Origin: Eurosta solidaginis | Taxonomy: Eukaryota; Arthropoda; Insecta; Diptera; Tephritidae | Assembly: GCF_040869045.1 (NCBI RefSeq) | Contig: NC_090322.1 | Location: 193,005,477 to 193,069,476, forward strand | Direction: 5' to 3' | Length of the DNA stretch: 64,000 bases | The notes under the pieces: model-generated | Seen by the model: only the letters and a program-made list of their open reading frames with translations | Database searches by the model: none | What the model was told of the DNA's origin: nothing | Translations under genes and position numbers: made by a program | In this document: positions 52,836 to 61,447 of the stretch, piece after piece | Numbering within the stretch: the first letter of the stretch is position 1 | Layout: each line of letters begins with the position of its first letter

Positions 52836-54821
52836 CCCTTTCGTCCCTGAATTCGAAATTCCTCTCTCCAACAAAAATAGCGAACTTAAAGGCCTGTGCT
52901 CGATTAATATACACTATTTCAGATGAAAAAGCAAGAATATATGTTTGTGGGAGGCCGTGGAGGGAGGGGGAGGTGTGGTACTTATATGTACCAATAGCAT
53001 TTTAACCGGTACACATATGTACCAACAGGTACAACAAGTTACATTGTTTTCTTAGTGTTATCGTTATAATATAAAGAAATATTTTTTTATTTTGTGTGAA
53101 ACAGCTTGAAACAATCTTTATATAATGGAACATTACATTCTTCGCAATAATTTTTGTTCTCGTATGAATTTTTACTAACGCGCACCGACTAAAACGTCTT
53201 CCTGTAACACCTTCGACAGGAAGAGCCAAAATATTTGCTCTTCTTGGAAAGAGTACGTCTTCTTGGTAATGGCAATGCTATATTCTTCTTCCCTTCTGCA
53301 ACCAATTCTTCAGCATTCACACCATGTAAGATAAGGACCTTTCTCATTTTTACGCCTCAAATCGTTGTAAGGTATCCATGCTTTGCTGTACATATACCAA
53401 GGCAAGAATAAAAGACTTTCTTCCGCCATTTGAAAGACTTTCTATAATGATTGTAGAGACTTATGAATTGATCAGCCCATTTTCGATAGAATACATTTGC
53501 TTCGGGCAGTCTATTTCCTCTTGAGGACCTGACTTATGTTTTTTTGTAATTTTAGTCATATAAGGTTTATGACCATTAGCCATTATCAACACTTATTTTG
53601 TGTCTTGCCACTTTGTCATCGACATAGTAAGACTTTGATTTGCATTTGAGGCTTACTGGGTGCTGAAAGGTATAATTTGGACGTAAGGACCTTGTATCTG
53701 TCCAAAATACAATTTATAGTGAAATAGCTTTGGCAGTACAAAATGAGTCGTTTGGCATTATCCAATCAATAAAAAAAAAAAAAATAAATGTAAGGCGCGA
53801 TAACCTCCGAAGAGATCTAAGGCCGAGCTTCTCTTCCAATTTGCGTCGTGCTCCTCTTGATTTTTCCCTACAAATTGGCCGGACGGGACCTACATGTTTT
53901 ATGCCGACTCCGAACGGCATCTGCAAGGCAGATGAGTTTTCACTGAGAGCTTTTTCATGGCAGAAATACAATCGGAGCGCTTGCCAGACACTGCCGAGGG
54001 GCGACCCCACTTAGAAAAAATTTCTTCTAATTGAAAAATCTTATTTCTAAAATTTTGATGTTGCTTTGCCCGGGAGTTGAACCCAGGGCATACGGTGTGA
54101 TAGGCGGAGCACGCTACCATCACACCACGGTGGCCGCCAATCAATAATTCGATTATTATCAGATAGATTGAGTGAACAATTTTCTAGACTGCTGCAGAAG
54201 CCGCTGTGCCGACTCAGATGTGGAAGATTGCTCAAAATTATTTTGGTTGTGGTCACTCTCACTTTTAGTTTCAAGGTCCATTTCGTCGTCACTTTCATTA
54301 AATGAAGAATCTGTTTTATCTTCATTTGGTTAGTAGTCGTGTGATGAGTCCGCAGAAAAATCTGACATACTTTCAATCTCCTTTTAGCTCAACGACCTCT
54401 TAATTCATTTTCGTCCGGGATTGAAAGACTTTGTCAACATATCTGTTGGTACATATATGTACCAGCAGAAACGACGGTTGGTACATATATGTACCACAAA
54501 CTTTAGTACCCAATACAATTTCAATACGAATCAGATACAACATCAAATTTATATACCTTTATTCTGATAGGATTTGTGCTCCAAAATATTAAGAAAGTTT
54601 GCAGTTACACTTCAAGTTTACCACTTTTTTTTGCTAAATAATACTAAATAAGGCGTGCTCCGCAACATAAACACGTGCATGAAAACATTTACTAACCACA
54701 CTTTCATCAACATTCAAGGTTACCGGAAGGTACAATTGTATACCGTTTTTACTGTATTTTAAAACTTTTAGGGTTCATTAAGAGAGGCTGGTACATATGT
54801 GTACCACTCGGGACGAAAGGG
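52836..54821 (-). mobile_element. Degenerate piggyBac-like transposon (1,986 bp)
   Basis: The ends are CCCTTTCGTCCC and GGGACGAAAGGG, a perfect 12-bp inverted repeat. They are flanked by TTAA (52832-52835 and 54822-54825), the hallmark of the piggyBac superfamily. Sub-terminal palindromes of the GGTACATATATGTACC type occur on both sides (about 52977, 53010; 54448, 54478, 54790). Weak transposase-like frames are on the minus strand (a basic C-terminus near 53180-53280) but no intact ORF remains. A tRNA-derived SINE sits inside. The satellite array is rejoined when the element is removed. Confidence 0.85.
53773..54138 (-). mobile_element. tRNA-derived SINE, copy 2, inside the piggyBac-like element
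   Basis: Inverted copy with duplication AATCAATAA (53764-53772 and 54139-54147). Begins with an A-rich tail complement region and ends GGTGGCCGCC. Otherwise as the copy at 58455-58820. Confidence 0.88.
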
Positions 54822-55431
54822 TTAAAAGCTGGTTTGAAAATTTTCAAATTCTTATCTAATTATTTCGATCCGTGCGCCACCTAACGCATTTTTTCCCGTT
54901 TGTTGCATTGTTACGGTGTTCTAAACTATGTGTAAAGTTTCACGATTGTAGCTCAATGAGAAGTTACTTAAAAATCGATCTGAAAATTCTAAATTTCCAA
55001 GTTCTTATCTAATTATTTAAATCCGTGCGTCACCTAACGGATTTTTTTCTTCCGTTTTTTGCATTTTCACGGTGTTCTAACCTATGTGTAAAGTTTCACG
55101 TTTGTAGCTCAATGAGAAGTTACTAAAAAATCGATTTCAGATTTGTATGAAAAGCGGACAAACATTCAACCGACCTAATATAAAGGAAGTAAAAAACCAC
55201 AAAGTGACCCCGAGAGGGTCCGAAATATCGGGCTCTATCCATATATTTTTTCACACAAGTTTCACCACGGACTGGGGGATCAAAATTAAATCCGCGCATA
55301 ACACTTTTCTGCATTAGTATGTGTGTACCGAATCTGGAAAAATACAACAACCACTTGAAAACTTGAACCCATTGTTTGCTTATCCTTTGATAATTTTTGG
55401 TAACAATTAAGTGGTCCCTGTCTTGTAAAAC

Positions 55432-55949
55432 GTTACCTTACAACACGGTGCATTTTTATCAAAAATTATCAAAGGTAGTATCAAAAGAAGCGTATCGACC
55501 TACGTTTTTAGAATCCGAAAGCGAAAATTAAAATGTTTGTCAAAAAATTTAAGCAAAATTCGGCTGAAATTTGCATGTGGTTGTTGTTTTTTACAGATTT
55601 GTTGTACACACACACACATTAATACAGAAAGGTGTTCCTCGCGCATTGTTTTGATCCCCAAACTGGTGTCGGACCCACCCAGGGTTATTTTTTTAAATAG
55701 CGGTGGAAGGACCCTAAACGCAGAGTTGTTCTATGCAAAAAAAAAAAACAAAAACTATGGATCGGGCCCCATATGTATTTCCGACCCTCTCGGGGTAATT
55801 TTAGTTTTTTGTAAATAGCTTTCGACAGAAGTAAAATTTTTGCTTTCCGCTTTCGGATTCTTAAATCGGAGGTAGAAACGCCTTTTGATACCACCTTTGG
55901 TAAGTTTTGATAAAAAGTAGGTGGTGCACCTTCTTGTAAAACGTTACCA
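55432..55949. mobile_element. Long-TIR MITE, second subfamily
   Basis: The left arm (about 55432-55520: ATTTTTATCAAAAATTATCA, AAAGAAGCGTATCGACC, AATCCGAAAGC) is inverted at the right (about 55840-55949: GCTTTCGGATT, GAAACGCCTTTTGATACC, TTGTAAAACGTTACC). The centre shares GGTGTCGGACCCACCCAGGG with other MITEs of the window. A related left end lies at 51852-51935. From 55950 to 56250 nothing else is seen. Confidence 0.6.
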
Positions 55950-56250
55950 AATCACAACCATTTTATGGGCGTGTGAATGTTTGAAAATATACATTTTATA
56001 TTAAACCTTTGGCGCTAAATGCAGGATCATATCGAATGAATATTCCAAGAGATGCATATTTGGCCTAAAAGGCGAATTGCCCTAATGTTATTTCCGATTA
56101 TCAAGTTTCAACGAAAACGTAACCTAATTGTTTCTACGTCGCTATAAGATATCGATTAATCGAAACAATCGAAAATAAAAAGCGTTCACGACTAGATAAC
56201 CTCAAAACATTTGTAAAATTGTTAAAATTAAGTTAATTAATAAATCTTAC

Positions 56251-56813
56251 CTCGTACACTTCCTCGCCACCTTCCTCTTCCTCAACGGCAGTCTTAGCAG
56301 GTGCCTTTTTACCCTTACCACGCTTACCACCCGCTTTTCCATTTTTGCCAGCAGCTTTCTGCTTTCCACCAGTAGCAGCCTTGCGTCCCTTCTTGGCACT
56401 TCCGGCTCCACCACCATTTAATGGCTCATCATCACTATCCACATCATTACCATCGCCATCAGCAAGTTTTTCGGGAGCCGCTTTACGCTTATTAGCTTTC
56501 TTAGCACCGCCTCCTGTACCGCTGCTACCCTCTTCTTGTGGTTGATCTTCATCTGTGACGCTACCCTGTATAGAAAATGGAGTTCATTACCAACTATATT
56601 TGCCACGGAAATTTTTCAATCACTAACAATGCTTTTCTTCTTTACTTCTTCAGCACCACCTTCCTCGCCGGCATCACCAGCTGTACCTTCACCATCCGAT
56701 TCATCGCTATTGGACTCTACCGTGGCGCTCTTTTTAGTTTCTTCATCTTGATCGTTTTCATTTTCGGCTGATTCCGCATATTCTGCAATTTTCTTCTTAT
56801 GCACTCTTCCCAT
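56251..56813 (-). CDS. Double-chromodomain nuclear protein, exons 1 and 2 (full gene 24055-56813)
   Basis: Exon 1 is 56813-56646 (56 codons, starting MGRVHKKKIAEYAESAENEN). An 80-bp intron follows (donor GTAAAG, acceptor TATACAG), then exon 2, 56565-56251 (105 codons; donor GTAAGA). Exons 3 (27172-27029) and 4 (24447-24055) complete a predicted 339-aa protein. All junctions are phase 0. Order: acidic N-terminus, a Lys/Gly/Ala-rich basic stretch (KKGRKAATGGKQKAAG and similar), an acidic patch EEEEGGEEVYE, chromodomain 1, a basic linker, chromodomain 2 and a basic tail. Chromodomains read methylated histone lysines, and both aromatic cages look complete. There is no chromoshadow domain, so this is not a classical HP1. 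I cannot name the fly orthologue. Intron 2 is 29,078 bp and holds the 16.5-kb LTR unit with three gene-like frames. The gene assembly is inferred from splice sites, phase and domain continuity. Confidence 0.88.
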
Positions 56814-57256
56814 TTTGTAAGTATGTATTAATATACGCCGCTAAAATCCAACGATAACAAAATTCAATACAATACTTATCTTAATAATTAACAAAACATT
56901 TGCAATTTATTTATATATAATTGCATCAGGTTATCAAACCTTCAAAAATTGCTTGCAAAGTTATTTTTTATTATCCACACACAGAAAAGACGCCGTGAAA
57001 ATTTGTGGTAAAAAACACAGAAGCGCCGAAAAAGGAGTACAGAAATTTACAAACGCAACGTTGTTAACCGAAATGATGCGGAAAATGGAACGGAACAGCT
57101 CAAATGGAAATGGAACTACAGAGCTGTATTTTTGGAATATATACCAGCAGACGGAGGAATATAAGTGGTGTCCATATCTCAGCTGACTCCTCATTTTGAT
57201 TGATATTAGCTGTGTTTTTTTTACATCTATTTTCGTTAACGCTTAACCTTTATACG

Positions 57257-57698
57257 GGTAATTCTTTACTTTAGCTCACTGCTAAAGCTCGTCCGAAAAT
57301 ATCACGAGAGGTGTCAAAAGACGCGTCTTAATCCCAGGAATTTTATTTGTGTGAAAAGATATTTTCAAAAAACCGAAAAATGGCCCGGGAGCGCTCCGAA
57401 ACCGGGGGTGGAATCCATAGTATTTTTGCGTCCTGGGTGGGACTAACACCGGTTTGGGGACCAAAACTATATCCGCGCAAAACACTTTTACCCACAGTTT
57501 TTCTTGTGGGTACAACAAAATCATCAAAATTACAACACCCGCACGAAAATTGTCGATTTTGTTGCAAATAATCTCCGAAAAGAAATAGTTTCCTATTTCT
57601 GCTTTCGGATTCGTGATCCTGGGTCCAAAGCGCGTCTTTTGACACCTTTCCCGATATTTTTGGACGAGTTTTAGCAGTTGTGAGCTAAAGTAAAGAAT
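57257..57698. mobile_element. Long-TIR MITE (third subfamily), complete
   Basis: The terminal repeats of about 65 bp start GGTAATTCTTTACTTTAGCT and end CTAAAGTAAAGAATT. Internal phrases are GGTGTCAAAAGACGCG, AGCGCTCCGAAACCGGGGGT and ATCCATAGTATTTTTGCG. No coding capacity. To its left (56814-57256) is presumed 5' flank of the chromodomain gene with nothing else recognised; to its right 57699-57984 is AT-rich. Confidence 0.75.
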
Positions 57699-57984
57699 TC
57701 GTTTATATGGACTGCAAAGCGGTAAACTTTATCTTCTCTTCTGAAATTGCTGCGCATAAAATTAGTACTCCTAAATTTTAATACGTATTATACTCAAATG
57801 CAAATGAAATACTATGTATTTATGTTGCACCTCCACAATAGTTAATCTACGCGTTCACTACACACATGCCTAGGAACTAAAACTCGCTAAATATTGATTT
57901 TAGTTAGTCCAAATTCATTTCAAAAGTTCCAAAAAACATTTTTTGGTTTTTATTTTCTGCTGTTTTTGTTGTTTCTTTGGTAAT

Positions 57985-59010
57985 TTTTAGCTTAGCTCAC
58001 AACTTCTAAAACTCGTCCAAAAATATCGGGAGGGGTGTCAAGACGCGTTGGATGACGAACCCGAAAGCAGAAATTGGAAATTTTATTTCTTTTCGGATAT
58101 ATTTGCAAACAAAATTGAACATTTTCATGTGGTTAAGTGTTTTGCGCGGATATAGATTTGGTCTCCAAACTGGTGTTGGACCCACCCAGGGTAATTTTTT
58201 ATAAGAGCGGCCGAAGGCCGCCAATGCAGAAAGGTGTTCTGCGCAAAAATACTATGGATCCCACCCACGGTTTCGGAGCGCTCCGAGGCCATGTATGTAT
58301 GTATGTATTTATTTGAAAATTTGTTCCTAGCACAACAATTTTGACAAATTATTTAACAGTGCTAGTCATGAATAGCATGAGCTATAAAAATTGAACATTT
58401 ATAATAATAATAAATTAGATTAATCAAATTAAATTAAATATAGCGGATAATAGTGGCGGCCACCGTGGTGTGATGGTAGCGTGCTCCGCCTATCACACCG
58501 TATGCCCTGGGTTCAACTCCCGGGCAAAGCAACATCAAAAATTTTAGAAATAAAGTTTTTCAATTAGAAGAAAATTTTTCTAAGCGGGGTCGCCCCTCGG
58601 CAGTATTTGGCAAGCGCTCCGGGTGTATTTCTGCCATGAAAAGCTCTCAGTGAAAACTCATCTGCCTTGCAGATGCCGTTCGGAGTCGGCATAAAACATG
58701 TAGGTCCCGTCCGGCCAATTTGTAGGGAAAATCAAGAGGAGCACGACGCAAATTGGAAGAGAAGCTCGGCCTTAGATCTCTTCGGAGGTTATCCCGCCTT
58801 ACATTTATTTATTTACATTTAATAGTGAAATATTTATGTATGTAAATGTAAATCTTCTTCGGTTTTTTGGAAATATCTTTTGACAGAAATCAGATTTGAA
58901 ATTACCGCTTTCGGATTCGTGGTCCTGGGATCAAAACACGTCTTTTGACACCTCTCCAGATATTATTAGACGAGTTGTAGCACTTGTGAGCTAAAGTAAA
59001 GAATTACCCT
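57985..59010. mobile_element. Long-TIR MITE of the same family, enlarged by a SINE
   Basis: The left end (GGTAATTTTTAGCTTAGCTC) and right end (GAGCTAAAGTAAAGAATTACC) are inverted copies, as in 57257-57698. The interior has CCAAACTGGTGTTGGACCCA and GGATCCCACCCACGGTTTCG, then extra AT-rich sequence with a (GTAT)n run and a tRNA-derived SINE (58455-58820). Confidence 0.75.
58455..58820 (+). mobile_element. tRNA-derived SINE, copy 3 (best copy)
   Basis: The head GGCGGCCACCGTGGTGTGAT... has an A-box-like segment (GTGTGATGGTAGCGTG) and a B box GGTTCAACTCC (58510-58520), the internal Pol III promoter of a tRNA gene. The body of about 280 bp is unrelated to tRNA and ends TTACATTTATTTATTTACATTT. Duplication AATAGT is at 58449-58454 and 58821-58826. 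The three copies in this window differ by several per cent. Confidence 0.9.
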
Positions 59011-59208
59011 TGCTTTTTGCAGAGCTTTCTCAGAAATAAGCATTAATAATGGCCGCATAGATTAGGGAAATTCTGACGTTTGCATTCATCACTGTATAAA
59101 AATTGTCCTTTGAAATGCCAAAATTTAATTTTTAACGCATATGGCATAAGGACAATGGGCGCTTTTAGCGAACGCAAATGCTAATTAATCGTTGAGTGAT
59201 AATTTTTT

Positions 59209-59668
59209 AAAGCGCCAAATACACGACACGAACATTTCCGCGAACATTCCGCAATCTTGTTCGCAGCTTTGGCCATACACCATACGAACTTTTGGCCGAA
59301 CATTAGTTCTCTTTCAGACAGCGATGAATACGGACAAAAATTGTGCTGCAGCAATATTGCTCGCTGTGGCAATTAAGCGTAAAAAATATTTATACATTTC
59401 AATAAATTCACTCAGAAATTTTTTATTGTCCATTTTATTTTCCGCGCACGTCTGTTCCGTTCAGAAATTACTACGATTATGAGCTATTTCGCCATACACG
59501 CACGACCAGTTCGCGCAAATGTTCGCCAAAAATTAAAATATTTTGATTTTTGGCGAACATTTGCGCGAACTGTCAAACACCACCATACACGACAGAAAAG
59601 GTCGCAGAAACATGACATAACGGGAATGTTCGCGGAAATGTTCGTGTCGTGTATTTGGCGCTTAAACG
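59209..59668. mobile_element. Inverted-repeat MITE with a nested inner palindrome
   Basis: The outer repeat AGCGCCAAATACACGACACG... (59211-59250) is inverted at 59627-59666. TTAA lies at both edges (about 59207-59210 and 59666-59669), hinting at a piggyBac-type target. Inside, AGTTCGCGCAAATGTTCGCC and its inverse (about 59505-59570) form a second palindrome around TTAAAATATT. The two palindromes share the motif GAACATTT. No ORF of note. Confidence 0.75.
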
Positions 59669-60218
59669 CAACATCGAGTACTTTTGATCCACTCAATTGT
59701 TATCGCTCAACAACTGCTCAACAGTGGTGTTTCCTAAAAGCGCTCAATGATGTGTGGTGGCCGCAAGACCATTTCTTAACCAGAATTTATTTTAAGATAG
59801 AGATGTTGCCGGGACGAAAAATAGTGTGAAGCAAGCTTTACAAAATTCTAGTAGGTCACATTCACTACTTACCACAGCAGAATTTGTTAAACTACCACAT
59901 TCTGTATTTATTATTTAACAATTATTTGTACACTTTTTATTCAGCTAATCTGTTCAGATTTTAAATTTTTACAGTCTAAAACTCCAATCAGTGTATTTTG
60001 TGTGCTGAAACAATGTTTCAAAACACAATGTGTTAAAGTTTTTGGTGTGGTGAAAGTGGTCTACTAGAATTTTGTGAAGCTCCGCTGCTTTTCACTGAAC
60101 TTCGCGCATGCAACATCTTTATTCTTTATAACTTTTGCTATATGTCAAAAGGGAAAAATAAAGTTTTGTTTAACACACGTGGAGTACTTGTTTTGCTATA
60201 AACTATTCAATAATAAAA

Positions 60219-61368
60219 ATGATTAAAAGTAGGAAACGGCCAGCGGAACATAACAGTGATGAACCGAAAAGTTTTAAATTCAATGGAAATAAAACTAACA
60301 AAACTTCAGAAAAAGTCAGCAGCAAAATATCCCCAACCAAGAGGACTAAGGAGGTTAAACCCAAGTCTAATTTGTCTAGTAAAACAATGGACATTAGGAA
60401 ACCGAGCAAAGCTTCAGGAAAGTTCAAAGGCAAAGAGAACAAGGTAGCTCCATCTAAGGCTAAACACTTCGGTAAACCCAAGCCAAAAGTACCTGAAAAA
60501 TCAATGAAAGTCAAGCCAATGAACAAAAATCCCGAAAATGTCGGCGGCAAACATACCAACCATTTTGCTAAACCCAAGTCAACTATGCCGGGGAAAACAT
60601 TGAAAGGCAAGTTTACAGGAAAACAATCGGGAAAGCCAAACGCTAAAAAATTTACTATTAAATTTCCCGCCCAACCTTTTGGTAGTGGAAAACTTGATAG
60701 AAGCGTGGCCACTGCCAAAAAATATGGTGCGACTGGCAAAACACTTGCTTCTGCTGATGGCGAAAAAACCGACTGGCGAAAATTTAAACAAGAGAAAAAG
60801 GAACTGAAACTCAAACGTAAGCAAGCCAAAGATTCATATGAGATTTCGGTGGAAGCAAAGCAGATTTATGAAAAACTCAAATGGTAAAGAAAATATGAAC
60901 TATAGCACGGAAGTGCGCTTATGGCTAGCTTTCCTTTTTTGTTACTTTGGAGTTACCAAGTTGATGCCAAATGAGTCAACACATCATCATAAAGGTTTAA
61001 TCACAGATTTTGCGAAAAGTACAAACTTTTGGTAAAATGTATTATTTCAAGATTCATTTTGCAATGGCTTGATAACGCCTGAAGAAGACCGTGAGGGAAG
61101 TCTCTTCACCTACCGTTCAATAATACTTCGTAAAGTGGCAAAAAAGTGAATGATTTAGCTGATTACTCCCATTTTATTATAGTCGCAATAATAATATTTT
61201 TTCAATAGTCGCCGTACAGAGAAAAAATCAGAGCTAGTGGAAAAGTTATATAATGTTTTGAATCGTGGTGATGTTATCAAAAAACTGATAAAGGCTCATG
61301 ACACAGCTCGTATCATTCAATGCATGCTGAAATATGCATCTCCATCCTTACGCGATCAACTATCAGAG
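60219..61368 (+). CDS. PUM3: PUM3/penguin (Puf6-like) nucleolar RNA-binding protein, first two exons
   Basis: A nucleolar protein with Pumilio-type repeats, linked in other organisms to ribosome biogenesis. Exon 1 (60219-60883) encodes a Lys/Pro/Ser-rich basic N-terminus (residues 1-185) and then DWRKFKQEKKELKLKRKQ, highly characteristic of the family. The donor TG|GTAAAG and acceptor CAATAG define a 325-bp intron. Exon 2 (61209-61368) continues with SELVEKLYNVLNRGDVIKKL and AHDTARIIQCMLKYASPSL, the first Pumilio-like repeat, up to donor GTAAAT. The codon across the junction is TG|T (Cys). The remaining repeats must lie right of the window. The long second intron starts at 61369 and is full of LINE sequence. 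Upstream (59669-60218) I see AT-rich 5' flank and no clear promoter motif. Confidence 0.92.
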
Positions 61369-61410
61369 GTAAATAAATTTACGTGCGCTGAGAAGCAACA
61401 CGTTGAGGGC

Positions 61411-61411
<1 letters not shown>

Positions 61412-61447
<36 letters not shown>

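Larger units (their letters stand above)
52150..55140 (+). repeat. Tandem array of ~150-bp units, interrupted by a piggyBac-like element
   Basis: The array lies at 52150-52835 and 54822-55140. Recurrent phrases are GTAGCTCAATGAGAA (about 52209, 52500, 52655, 54950, 55105) and GATCCGTGCGCCACCTAACG, spaced about 150 bp with some diverged units between. It has no coding capacity. Upstream, 51546-52149 holds only AT-rich sequence with a MITE-like GTAACATTTTACAAGACAG at about 51852. Confidence 0.75.

Noticed and set aside
58465..58530. A real tRNA gene with A and B boxes
   Set aside because: The cloverleaf is imperfect, the sequence continues into a repeated 280-bp body, and it has target duplications and sister copies. 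It is the head of a SINE.
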